The notes under the pieces were generated by a model, which saw only the letters and a program-made list of their open reading frames with translations, searched no databases and had not been told where the DNA came from. From assembly GCA_024763355.1 (NCBI GenBank), contig JANTFR010000008.1, positions 1 through 34,532 on the forward strand: a stretch of 34,532 bases of DNA. Reading direction: 5' to 3'. Shown piece by piece: positions 26,794 to 34,532 of the stretch. Every line of letters starts with the position of its first letter. Position 1 is the stretch's first letter. The position numbers and the translations under genes were made by a program. This DNA is from Anaerolineales bacterium (lineage in GTDB: Bacteria > Chloroflexota > Anaerolineae > Anaerolineales > DRKV01).

Positions 26794-28680
26794 ATGACCC
26801 TGTTGAACCCTTCAGGGCTGCTCTTCGGCCTGCTCGCCATCCCCCTGGTAGCGCTCTACCTGCTCAAGATGCGCCGCCCGGAGATGCCTTTTTCCTCCCT
26901 CTACCTCTGGGAGCGAGCCGTGCGCGACATGCAGGCCAATGCCCCCTGGCAAAAACTGCGCCGCAACCTGCTGCTCTTGCTGCAACTCCTGGCGCTGGTG
27001 AGCCTCACACTGGCGCTGGCGCGTCCCGCCCGCCTCACGCCGGGGTTGACGGGGCAGAACACGGTCGTGCTCCTCGACGCCTCCGCCTCCATGCAGGCCG
27101 ACGACGTGCAGCCCAGCCGCTTCACCGCCGCCGTGGAGGCCGTTCATCAGGCCATCGAGACCCTGCCCGACGGGGCGCGCATGACCATCATCCAGGCCGG
27201 GGCGCGCCCCCTTCCCCTGGTGAGCAGCACGGAGCGGGAGGCCCTCCACGCCGCCCTGGAAGACGCCGCTCCCGAAAACGGCCCCGCCGACTGGCAGGCG
27301 GCCCTGGCCCTGGCCGCGGGAGCGGCCTCCGAAAGCCGCGAAACCGTCCTCCTGATTGTCTCCGACGGCGGGCTGCCCCCTTCCGGCTTGCCTCCCTTCC
27401 CCGGAGAAGTGCGCTATCTTCCCGTCGGGGAAAGGGACGACAATCTGGCGATTGCCGCCTTCACCGCCCAGGTCTCCCGCGGGGAAGTAGAACTCTTCGC
27501 CCGCATCCACAACTACAGCGCGCGACCCGCCCAGGCATTGCTGGCTTTCTACGTCCAGGATACCCTCCTGCACGCCGAAACCGTCTCCCTGCCGGCGGGA
27601 GAAGACCGCGGCGTTACTTACGGCGGCCTCCCCGACCTGCCCGCTGCATACCGCGCCGTTCTGCGCCCCTCCGACGAATCCCAGGCCGACTACCTCACCC
27701 TCGACGACACGGCCTTCGCCGTCTATCAGCCTCGCCCGGAGCGCCGCGTCCTGCTGGTCACCCCCGGCAACATCTTTCTCGAAAACATCCTTGCCGCCCT
27801 GCCTAGCGTGCATGCCTATCGGGCCGATTTGCAGGCCGGCCGCCCGCCTGAACTCTCGCCCGAAGACCATTTCGACGTGTACGTTTACGACGGCCTTCTG
27901 CCCGATACGCTTCCTCCGGAAGGCAACTTCCTATTTATAAACCCGCCCGACAACCCCTACTTTGCCGTGGGTGCGCCCTACACCCCTACCCTGCCCGTCA
28001 CACTGGCGGAACACCCTCTCACCGCCGGCCTGGATTGGGATGCAGTACACGTGGGACGCGCCCGGCGCATCCAGCCGCCCCCCTGGAGCATTCCCCTGGT
28101 ATGGACGGAGGACGGCGCGCTGGTCTTTGCCGGAGAGCGGGAGGGCCGCCGGTTGGGAGTGCTGGCCTTCCGCTTGCAGGATTCCGACCTGCCGTTGACG
28201 GTGGCCTTCCCCGTGTTGTTCACCCGCTTGATGGAGTACCTCGCCCCCGGATTGCCCTTCGAGGCCGGAAGCAGCCTCCTCCCCGGCGAGAGCCTCCGCA
28301 TCCGCCCCGGCGTGGATGCTCAACAGGTAGTCGTCACCGACCCCGCCGGAGAGGTGCATTCGCTCTTCCCGCAGAACGAGAGTCTGCTCTTCACGGACAC
28401 GACCCGTTCCGGCGTGTACGCGGTCAGCATCTACACCGACCCCCAGCAACGCGCCCCGGCGCGGGTGGCGTATTTCACCGTCAACTCCTTCGTTCCGCAA
28501 GAGTCAAGCATCCAGCCGGCAGATGACATCGCCATCCCTGCCCTGACGGAGGAGAGAGAGACGCCCCGCGGACAGCGGGAGACATGGCCCTGGTTTGCGG
28601 CGGCGGCCTGGCTTCTCTTGCTGGTAGAATGGGTGGTAGCGCACGCCCCCCGGCAGCACAAGGCCGTCAGCCCGGCGTGA
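26794..28680 (+). CDS. BatA-like membrane protein with VWA domain
   Basis: A 628-residue protein. The N-terminal BatA-type segment has a first helix at about 5-24 followed by YLLKMRRPEMPFSSLYLW, and a second helix at about 58-77. A von Willebrand A domain (about 90-230) carries the metal-ion-dependent adhesion motif DASAS (D95, S97, S99) and a later SDGG. The rest is extracytoplasmic and beta-rich, including a GATase-like stretch, and a last transmembrane helix lies near the C-terminus (WPWFAAAAWLLLL). Aerotolerance-type BatA/VWA proteins usually pair with a MoxR ATPase and a DUF58 protein; neither is next to it. The start is SD-less, preceded by CACCCTTTCCC. The frame stays open upstream to 26404 but without a credible start. 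Confidence 0.88.
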   Translation: MTLLNPSGLLFGLLAIPLVALYLLKMRRPEMPFSSLYLWERAVRDMQANAPWQKLRRNLLLLLQLLALVSLTLALARPARLTPGLTGQNTVVLLDASASMQADDVQPSRFTAAVEAVHQAIETLPDGARMTIIQAGARPLPLVSSTEREALHAALEDAAPENGPADWQAALALAAGAASESRETVLLIVSDGGLPPSGLPPFPGEVRYLPVGERDDNLAIAAFTAQVSRGEVELFARIHNYSARPAQALLAFYVQDTLLHAETVSLPAGEDRGVTYGGLPDLPAAYRAVLRPSDESQADYLTLDDTAFAVYQPRPERRVLLVTPGNIFLENILAALPSVHAYRADLQAGRPPELSPEDHFDVYVYDGLLPDTLPPEGNFLFINPPDNPYFAVGAPYTPTLPVTLAEHPLTAGLDWDAVHVGRARRIQPPPWSIPLVWTEDGALVFAGEREGRRLGVLAFRLQDSDLPLTVAFPVLFTRLMEYLAPGLPFEAGSSLLPGESLRIRPGVDAQQVVVTDPAGEVHSLFPQNESLLFTDTTRSGVYAVSIYTDPQQRAPARVAYFTVNSFVPQESSIQPADDIAIPALTEERETPRGQRETWPWFAAAAWLLLLVEWVVAHAPRQHKAVSPA

Positions 28681-28709
28681 CAAATGCAGAATGTTGAATC
28701 CTGCCCTTT

Positions 28710-28740
28710 AACTTCTAACTTCTCACTTCTCACCTCTAAC
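28710..28740 (+). repeat. Pyrimidine-rich heptad repeat
   Basis: Four heptads, AACTTCT, AACTTCT, CACTTCT and CACCTCT, run in tandem (28710-28737), then AAC, between the BatA-like stop and the epimerase Shine-Dalgarno GGAGGT. Similar words occur upstream of 18075 and 20595. Confidence 0.7.
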
Positions 28741-28764
28741 CCATCCCCCCGGAGGTAGAACCTT

Positions 28765-29838
28765 ATGAAAATCTTCGTCACCGGCGGCAGCGGATTTATC
28801 GGCCGCCATCTCATCCGTCAACTGGTCGCCAAAAAGCACACTGTCAAAGCCCTGTCGCGCTCCCCCAACAGCGATATGCTCCTGCACCAAATGGGAGCAA
28901 AGCCCGTGCGCGGCCATCTCCACGACCTGCCAGCCCTGCGCACCGGGATGGAGAAATGCGACGCCGTCTTCCACCTGGCCGCCTGGTACGGCCTGGGGAA
29001 ACGCCGTTCCGCTCAGGCCGAGCGCACCAACGTGGCCGGAACGCACAATGTGCTGCATACCGCCTATCAAGCGGGCGTACCGCATATCATCTACACCAGC
29101 ACCATTGCCGTCTTCGGCGACACCAAAGGACGCCTGGTGGACGAATCTTACCGACGCGAGGGCCCCTTCTTGAGTGAGTATGACCGCACCAAATGGCTGG
29201 CGCACTACCGCGTGGCATTGCCGCTCATCGAGCAGGGGGCACCCATCACCATCCTGATGCCGGGCGCGGTGTACGGACCCGGCGATACCAGCATCGTCCA
29301 CGACCTGATGCGTCTCTTCCTGCAAGGACGCCTCCCCTTCATCCCCGGCCCCGAGACCGCCCTGGCATACGGCCACGTGGAGGACATCGCCCGCGGGCAC
29401 GTTCTGGCGCTCGAAAAGGGCAAGCCCGGAGAAAGTTACATCCTGGCCGGGCCGGTCCGCACCATGCGAGAGATGGCGCACCTGTGGGCTGCCCTGGGAG
29501 AACACGCCGCCCCGCGGCTGGAAATTCCGGCCGGGTTGCTGCACCCCTTCGCCCCCTTGATGGGAATGCTGGAAACCCTTGTGGATGTGCCCACCCCCTT
29601 CACTGAGGAAGCCGTCCGCTCCCTGGGGGCCACCTACATCGCCCGCAGCGACAAAGCCCGCGCGGAACTTGGCTGGGAGCCGCGCCCCGTGGACGAGGGA
29701 ATGCGTGAAACCGCCGAGAGCATCTTGCCCTACCTGCCCCCCTCCCCAGACGCCGAAACCCGCCGCAGACGCTCCGCCGCCGCCCTGCTCGCCGCCGCGC
29801 TTTTCACCATCCTGTGGCTGATGAATCGAGAGGAATGA
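28765..29838 (+). CDS. NAD-dependent epimerase/dehydratase (extended SDR) with C-terminal membrane anchor
   Basis: A 357-residue extended short-chain dehydrogenase. The Rossmann motif is GGSGFIG (7-13), the catalytic pair Y139 and K143 lies in SEYDRTKWL, and TSTIAVFG precedes it. Members act on nucleotide sugars, dihydroflavonol-like compounds or sterol/quinone-type substrates; this one resembles the dihydroflavonol-reductase-like branch more than GalE, but the substrate is unknown. A basic run and a hydrophobic segment at the C-terminus (RRRRSAAALLAAALFTILWL) suggest a membrane anchor. It has a good GGAGGT site 8 nt before the ATG, follows the BatA-like gene by 84 bp and ends 28 bp before the double-VWA gene, so it is probably co-transcribed with them. 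Confidence 0.9.
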   Translation: MKIFVTGGSGFIGRHLIRQLVAKKHTVKALSRSPNSDMLLHQMGAKPVRGHLHDLPALRTGMEKCDAVFHLAAWYGLGKRRSAQAERTNVAGTHNVLHTAYQAGVPHIIYTSTIAVFGDTKGRLVDESYRREGPFLSEYDRTKWLAHYRVALPLIEQGAPITILMPGAVYGPGDTSIVHDLMRLFLQGRLPFIPGPETALAYGHVEDIARGHVLALEKGKPGESYILAGPVRTMREMAHLWAALGEHAAPRLEIPAGLLHPFAPLMGMLETLVDVPTPFTEEAVRSLGATYIARSDKARAELGWEPRPVDEGMRETAESILPYLPPSPDAETRRRRSAAALLAAALFTILWLMNREE

Positions 29839-29866
29839 GTGTAGCCTGGTTTTTTTCAAAAGTGTG

Positions 29867-32812
29867 ATGGTTTTCACCCGTCCCATCTGGCTGCTGCTCT
29901 TGCTGTTTCTCCCTCTCATCTGGTGGGCGGCATGGCCGCGGGGGGAAGCGGGACGCCGCCGCCGAGCGCTTGCTTTGGCTATGCGCAGCGTTATCCTGCT
30001 GGGCCTCACCCTGGCCCTGAGCGGTTTCGCCTGGAAACATCCCGCCGACCGCCTGGACGTCGTTTTCGTTTTGGACTGGTCGGATTCCATCCCGGAGAAG
30101 GCCAAAGCCGCTGAAATCGCCTACGTGCAGCGCGCTCTGGAAGCCAAAAACCCCGATGACCGCGCCGCGGTACTCGTCTTCGGGAGCGAGGCTCTCGTGG
30201 AGCATGCCCTTTCCACCGAGGGAACTTTCGGTGACATCACTTCCGAACCGTCTCCCCAGGGCAGCGACCTGGAGGAGGCTTTACGCCTGGCGCTGGCCCT
30301 CCTGCCTCCCGAAAACGCCCGCCGCATCGTGGTGCTCACCGACGGGGCCTACACGGGGGACAACCCGCAAAACATCGCCATCCTGATTCGCAACAGCGGG
30401 GTAGACCTGCGTTTCGTGTGCTCCCCCTTCGATGAGGTGAGCGACCCCCAGCAGTGCCGCACTCCCCTCGGCGGCCAGACGGATGCCGCCGTCACCGCCG
30501 TCCACCTGCCCGACACCGTCCACCGCGGCGAAGCAATGAAAATGGAAATCGTCATCCAGAGCCGCGGCACGGTGACCGGCACGCTGGAAGTGCGCGCCCA
30601 GGACGGTTCCCTGCTCTACGCACAGCCCTACACCGCCCGCAGCGGCAGCGACCACCTCACCATTCCCCTCCTGGCCGAGGGAGAAGACGGGATGCGAACC
30701 TTCCACGTGGAATTTTTCCCTGCCGCGCCCGATTTTTACCCGCAAAACAACAAATTGGATGCCGCCACGCGCCTGCTGGGAGAACCCCGCCTGCTGGTGG
30801 TCGCCCCCCCGGAGGGAGAAGCCCTGCCCTCCGGCAGGGAGCCCCGCCCCGACGAGGCCGCCGCCCTGGTGGCCGCCCTGCAAAGCACCGCCCTGCAGGT
30901 GGAACGCGTCCTGCCTCAGGGGATGCCTTTCTCGCCGGAAGATTTGAGCGCCTACGCCGCCGTCACCCTGGTGGACGTGCCGGCCACGCAACTCACCCTC
31001 CGGCAAATGAACGCCTTGCAGCGTTACGTGCGCGACCTGGGCGGCGGGCTGCTTGCCATCGGCGGGCCGACCGCCTTCGGGATGGGCGGCTACTTCCACA
31101 CCCCGCTGGAAGAGAGCCTCCCGCTGGAGATGCAAATCAAGGACGAGCGCCGCCGTCCCCGCCTGGCGCTGGGCTACGTGATTGACCACTCCGGCAGCAT
31201 GATGGAAACCAGCGGCCAGGGCGGCCCCACCAAATTGCAACTGGCGCAAGAGGCCGCCATCCGCTCGGTGAGCATGTTGATGCCCGGCGACCAGGTGGGC
31301 GTGGTCGCCTTCGACGACAAGGCCTCCTGGGTGGTGCCGATGCAAACCCTGGACGACCCCGCCACAGTGGAGACCGCCATCGCCCACATCGGAGGCGGCG
31401 GAGGAACTGACATCTTCGCCGGGCTTTTCGCCATGTCCAAAGTCCTGCCCGAGGCGGATGCCCAGGTCAGGCATATCATCCTGCTAACCGACGGCGGCGC
31501 AGACCCCACCGGCATCCCCGAACTGGTGAAGCGCCTGTATCAGGAGGAGGGCGTCACCTTAACGGCCATCGGGGTAGGGGCGGACGCCACCCCTGCCCTG
31601 CGCCAGTGGGCAGAATTGGGCGGCGGACGCTACCACTTCGTGCGCGACCCATCCACTTTGCCGGCGCTTTTCACCACCGAAACGGCGCTGGTGAGCCGCG
31701 CCTACCTTGTGGAGGAGACCTTCACCCCCATCCAGCGCGCCGCTTCGCCGCTCGTGCCTCCGGAGGGCCTGCCTCCGCTGCGCGGCTACGTGGCCGCCGA
31801 AGCCAAACAAACCGCTCAGGTCATTCTCCAGTCCCCCAAAGAAGACCCCATCCTGGCGGTGTGGCGCTATGGCCTCGGCAAGGCGCTGGCTTTCACTTCC
31901 GACGCCAGCGGGCGCTGGGCGCAGGACTGGCTGCGCTGGGAAGGCTATGCCCCCTTCTGGCAGACGGCGGTGCGCGCCGTGGTGGGGCGCGTTCAGAGCG
32001 AAGGACTGCATACCGAAATCCGCCTGGAGGGGGAAAACGCCCGCCTGACGGTGCTTCTGCCGGAGGATAGCGAGCCGGAAGCGGGGAGCGCGGCCCGCGT
32101 CCGCGTCAATATCCTGCCGCCGGAGGGAGGGGATGCCGAAGAAATCACGCTGGTGCAGAGCGGGCCGCAGCGTTTCGAGGGCCTCTTCCACCCGACGGAG
32201 AGCGGGGCGTACCTCTTGCACGTCGAGGCGGAGCGCCCCGGCAGCGAGACGCTGGCCTCTACCATCGCCTGGGTACACGGCTATTCGCCCGAATACCGCC
32301 CTCAGGCCGCTGCCGACCGCTTCGCCCGCCTGCTGGCCGCCCTGGAACCGCCCTTCGGAGATGGGCTGCTGTTACGCACCCCTCAGGCATCCTTCCGCCA
32401 CGACCTGCCCGCCACAACGCGGCGCATCCCGGCTGCCATGTTCCTGCTAGGGATGGCCGCCGTGCTGCTCCCCCTGGAGGTAGGCGTGCGCCGTCTGGTC
32501 ATCGGGCGGGAAGACCTGGTGCGCTGGAAGGCGGCCATTGGGAGGCGTATCCGCTCCCCAAAGCGGCAATCCCCCCCTGAGGGGAGCCGGGTGCGGACCC
32601 TTTTACGGGTGAAGCGCACTCCCAAAAAGCGGCAGCCCCTTGAAGGGGGTCCGCCCCCCGCGCCGCCCCCAAAGGCGGTTCCCCCTCCCAAGCCGCCTGC
32701 CCCTCCTGAAAAGCAGCCCCCTCCCGGGGAGCATCCGGCGGCGCCTTTTTCCCGCAAAACGGCCTCCCGCTTGCTGGAACACAAACGTTCCCGTCGCGGC
32801 AAAGAAAAATGA
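29867..32812 (+). CDS. Membrane protein with two VWA domains and a GATase-like region
   Basis: A 981-residue protein. Two N-terminal helices (about 6-23 and 38-55) are followed by a first VWA domain with D70, S72 and S74 (VLDWSDSIP), a beta domain, and a GATase1-like segment (GGGLLAIGGPTAFGMGGY). A second VWA domain starts near D440 (DHSGSM) and includes LLTDGGADPTG. Further beta regions lead to a late helix (MFLLGMAAVLLPLEV). A basic, proline-rich cytosolic tail of about 100 residues (PPPAPPPKAVPPPKPP) ends the chain. Proteins with this layout occur with BatA-like and ABC-2 partners in Chloroflexi. Both metal-binding motifs look intact, so both VWA domains may bind ligands. A GTG three bases upstream is an alternative start; no Shine-Dalgarno is seen. 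Confidence 0.88.
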   Translation: MVFTRPIWLLLLLFLPLIWWAAWPRGEAGRRRRALALAMRSVILLGLTLALSGFAWKHPADRLDVVFVLDWSDSIPEKAKAAEIAYVQRALEAKNPDDRAAVLVFGSEALVEHALSTEGTFGDITSEPSPQGSDLEEALRLALALLPPENARRIVVLTDGAYTGDNPQNIAILIRNSGVDLRFVCSPFDEVSDPQQCRTPLGGQTDAAVTAVHLPDTVHRGEAMKMEIVIQSRGTVTGTLEVRAQDGSLLYAQPYTARSGSDHLTIPLLAEGEDGMRTFHVEFFPAAPDFYPQNNKLDAATRLLGEPRLLVVAPPEGEALPSGREPRPDEAAALVAALQSTALQVERVLPQGMPFSPEDLSAYAAVTLVDVPATQLTLRQMNALQRYVRDLGGGLLAIGGPTAFGMGGYFHTPLEESLPLEMQIKDERRRPRLALGYVIDHSGSMMETSGQGGPTKLQLAQEAAIRSVSMLMPGDQVGVVAFDDKASWVVPMQTLDDPATVETAIAHIGGGGGTDIFAGLFAMSKVLPEADAQVRHIILLTDGGADPTGIPELVKRLYQEEGVTLTAIGVGADATPALRQWAELGGGRYHFVRDPSTLPALFTTETALVSRAYLVEETFTPIQRAASPLVPPEGLPPLRGYVAAEAKQTAQVILQSPKEDPILAVWRYGLGKALAFTSDASGRWAQDWLRWEGYAPFWQTAVRAVVGRVQSEGLHTEIRLEGENARLTVLLPEDSEPEAGSAARVRVNILPPEGGDAEEITLVQSGPQRFEGLFHPTESGAYLLHVEAERPGSETLASTIAWVHGYSPEYRPQAAADRFARLLAALEPPFGDGLLLRTPQASFRHDLPATTRRIPAAMFLLGMAAVLLPLEVGVRRLVIGREDLVRWKAAIGRRIRSPKRQSPPEGSRVRTLLRVKRTPKKRQPLEGGPPPAPPPKAVPPPKPPAPPEKQPPPGEHPAAPFSRKTASRLLEHKRSRRGKEK
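32555..32750. repeat. Palindrome-rich DNA encoding the proline-rich tail
   Basis: Small inverted repeats cluster here (CCCCTGAGGGG near 32575, CCCCTTGAAGGGG near 32637, CCGCCCCCAAAGGCGG near 32663), as in the ligA insert. They encode the basic, proline-rich end of the double-VWA protein. This may be an in-frame repeat insertion or only biased proline codons. Confidence 0.35.
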
Positions 32813-32852
32813 CAGTTCCCGTACAAATCGCTGAACGGGGCCGCGAAAAATA

Positions 32853-32881
32853 TTGCCCTTTCGAGGAAAACTCTGTACAAT
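32853..32881 (+). promoter_or_regulatory. Candidate promoter of the winged-helix AAA gene
   Basis: TTGCCC (32853-32858), a 17-bp spacer and TACAAT (32876-32881). A second -10-like TATCAT lies at 32902-32907 without a good -35. Both are upstream of the Shine-Dalgarno AGGGGAGGAG and ATG 32936. Confidence 0.5.
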
Positions 32882-32935
32882 TTGTGAGCGGCACTTTTCG
32901 GTATCATCCAACCCCTTGTAGGGGAGGAGAACTTC

Positions 32936-34216
32936 ATGGCTTCGGAATTGAAAACCCTGCTCAGAGAACCGCAAACAGTAGAAGATTTACACATTCCTCA
33001 AAACATCGTCATAGACCTGATTTTGCGGCTATTGTTCAGCGAGGGCAACGTGGCGTTGAGCCGTATGGTGCAGGTCATTCGAGTCAACAGCCAGATACTG
33101 GATAAACTGCTTTTGTGGATGCAGCGAGAACATCTGGTCGAGGTCTCGCAGGCTGGCACCGGCCTGGGACGCCTGGGGTACGTGTACACGCTCACCGAAG
33201 CCGGGCAGGAGCGCGCCCGCGCCGCGCTGGACCGCAGTCAGTATGTCGGCCCCGCACCTGTGCCAGTCCACTATTACAACAAGGGTTTGGAACTGCAAAC
33301 CCAGACGGCGCAGCAGGTACGTCCGGAGGCGGTGCAAAAAGCACTCCAGGGCTTGATTCTGCCACAGGATTTTCATCGCCGCATCGGGCCGGCAGTCAAT
33401 TCGGGCTCTTCTCTGTTTCTGTACGGCCCGCCCGGAAACGGGAAAACGACCATCGCGCAGGCCATCGGACGATTGATTGCAGGCACTGAACCCATCTGGA
33501 TACCGTATGCCATCACGGCAGGGGGATACATCATCCAGATTTACGACCGTCTGATTCACCAGCGCATCAACGTCGAAGGAGGAAGGACAGCGGAGTTGGG
33601 ACGCATTGACCGCCGCTGGGGATTGTTCCGCCGTCCCACGGTCATGGTAGGCGGCGAATTAAAAATGGAAGCCCTCGATTTGCGCTACGACCCGGTAGCA
33701 AAATTCTATGAAGCGCCGCTGCAACTCAAAGCCAACGGCGGCATGTTCCTGATTGATGACTTCGGCCGCCAGCAAGTCAGTCCCTCCGACCTTCTCAACC
33801 GCTGGATTGTCCCCCTGGAGAGCCGGGTGGATTTTCTGCGCCTGCGGAGCGGGCAAACCATCGTGGTGCCTTTCCGCCAGTTGATTGTCTTCAGCACGAA
33901 TCTGGACCCCAACGACCTGGTGGACGACGCTTTTCTGCGGCGCATCCAAATCAAGGTCAAGGTGGAGGGTCCCGACCAGCGGCGCTTTTTCCAGATTTTC
34001 GCGGTGATGTGCAAGCAGATGAACATCCGCTTCGACAAGCAGTCTTTCGCCCATCTGCTGCACAAATGGTACATCCAGCCCAAGCGGGTAATGCAGTCGG
34101 TGCATCCCCGCGACATCCTGCGCACGGTGACGGCCATCTGCGAATACGAGGGCACCCAGCCGCGTCTGACGCCTCAGTTGATTGACGAGGCCTGCCGAAA
34201 TTATTTTGTGGATTGA
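32936..34216 (+). CDS. AAA ATPase with N-terminal winged-helix domain
   Basis: A 426-residue soluble protein. An N-terminal winged-helix-like region (about 15-105, ILRLLFSEGNVALSRMVQVI, then YTLTEAGQERARAAL) is followed by an AAA core with Walker A GPPGNGKTT (164-172) and Walker B MFLIDDFGR (D274, D275). An arginine-finger candidate is DAFLRRIQIKV, and a C-terminal helical lid includes SVHPRDILRTV. It is not a typical MoxR and may be a regulatory or remodelling ATPase; related proteins occur in Chloroflexi, sometimes near pilus genes, but no pilus gene is present here. GGAGG lies 8 nt before the ATG. It has its own promoter and an intrinsic terminator, so it is probably monocistronic. Partners and function are unknown. 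Confidence 0.82.
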   Translation: MASELKTLLREPQTVEDLHIPQNIVIDLILRLLFSEGNVALSRMVQVIRVNSQILDKLLLWMQREHLVEVSQAGTGLGRLGYVYTLTEAGQERARAALDRSQYVGPAPVPVHYYNKGLELQTQTAQQVRPEAVQKALQGLILPQDFHRRIGPAVNSGSSLFLYGPPGNGKTTIAQAIGRLIAGTEPIWIPYAITAGGYIIQIYDRLIHQRINVEGGRTAELGRIDRRWGLFRRPTVMVGGELKMEALDLRYDPVAKFYEAPLQLKANGGMFLIDDFGRQQVSPSDLLNRWIVPLESRVDFLRLRSGQTIVVPFRQLIVFSTNLDPNDLVDDAFLRRIQIKVKVEGPDQRRFFQIFAVMCKQMNIRFDKQSFAHLLHKWYIQPKRVMQSVHPRDILRTVTAICEYEGTQPRLTPQLIDEACRNYFVD

Positions 34217-34228
34217 CGCCAAGCCGCT

Positions 34229-34263
34229 CCAGCCGCGGGCTAAAAGCCCACGGCTGGGGTTTT
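34229..34263 (+). terminator. Intrinsic terminator after the AAA gene
   Basis: CCAGCCGCGGGCT (34229-34241) pairs with AGCCCACGGCTGG (34245-34257), with one C-A mismatch and a 3-nt loop, followed by GGTTTT. It is 12 bp after the AAA stop codon. Confidence 0.78.
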
Positions 34264-34296
34264 GCACCCCACACGCCGCGCCTCGCACTTTTCCCC

Positions 34297-34532
34297 ATGC
34301 CTTCTACAGCCACGTTGCTTGCCCTCGTCACGCTGACGCTGTGGAGTTTTCTGGCGTATCTGGCAACGGAATTGCAGCGCATTCCGCCGCTTTTGCTGAC
34401 CGGCCTGGCGCTGACCATCAGCGGGCTGCTGGGAGCGTTCCGCTGGCGAGCCTGGCGGGTGCCGCCCAAGACTTTCCTGATGGGGGTGTACGGGCTGTTC
34501 GGGTATCACGCCTTGTTCTTCCTGGCGCTGCG
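34297..34532 (+). CDS. EamA/DMT-family transporter, partial
   Basis: The first 78 codons of a membrane transporter that runs off the right end. The start MPSTATLLALVTLTLWSF, the pair of short hydrophobic helices and GLFGYHALFFLAL match the N-terminal half of drug/metabolite-type EamA permeases. The ATG is preceded by CTTTTCCCC and no Shine-Dalgarno. The substrate cannot be inferred. The rest of the gene is outside the window. Confidence 0.8.
   Translation, partial: MPSTATLLALVTLTLWSFLAYLATELQRIPPLLLTGLALTISGLLGAFRWRAWRVPPKTFLMGVYGLFGYHALFFLAL

Overview
The window looks like a chromosomal segment of a Gram-positive-type, high-GC Chloroflexota bacterium, most likely an Anaerolineae relative. 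This is inferred from gene content (secreted subtilase ending in a YLP-type tail, lipoprotein cytochrome, Chloroflexi-style VWA/ABC-2 envelope cluster, winged-helix AAA protein); no rRNA or other marker gene is present to confirm it.

Layout. (1) 1-4.6 kb, high GC, plus strand: glmS, preceded by a recognisable glmS self-cleaving ribozyme with two extra stem-loop insertions, then ligA, which carries a roughly 59-codon in-frame palindromic insert in its adenylation domain. (2) 4.8-12.3 kb, clearly lower GC over much of its length: a minus-strand operon gntR - PLP racemase - solute-binding lipoprotein - dppB-like - dppC-like permeases, divergent from a YtcJ-like amidohydrolase. Two near-consensus promoters with overlapping -10 boxes and AT-rich operator-like repeats lie between them. 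No transporter ATPase is present. (3) 12.4-18.0 kb, minus strand: a 1304-residue secreted subtilase with PA, CHRD and PKD regions, and an SprT-like metalloprotease with an internal duplication. (4) 18.0-32.8 kb, mainly plus strand: a 757-residue membrane-anchored protein, an ABC-2 ATPase/permease pair, a coiled-coil membrane protein, a TPR lipoprotein, a BatA-like VWA protein, an NAD-dependent epimerase and a double-VWA membrane protein; one cytochrome c lipoprotein sits on the opposite strand. (5) 32.9 kb to the end: a winged-helix AAA ATPase and the start of an EamA/DMT transporter that runs off the window.

How the genes may work together. glmS feeds amino-sugar and cell-wall synthesis and appears feedback-controlled by RNA cleavage. 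The gntR-racemase-importer-amidohydrolase block looks like a regulated scavenging route for a peptide or (N-acyl or D-) amino acid. The 18-33 kb block resembles an aerotolerance/BatA-type envelope complex, but the usual MoxR and DUF58 partners are not visible here.

Regulatory texture is varied. There is the ribozyme, two extended Shine-Dalgarno sequences 85-112 nt upstream of the starts of secreted-protein genes, possible leaderless promoters, a G-free 24-bp tandem repeat as a translation leader, and several SD-less starts preceded by pyrimidine-rich tracts.
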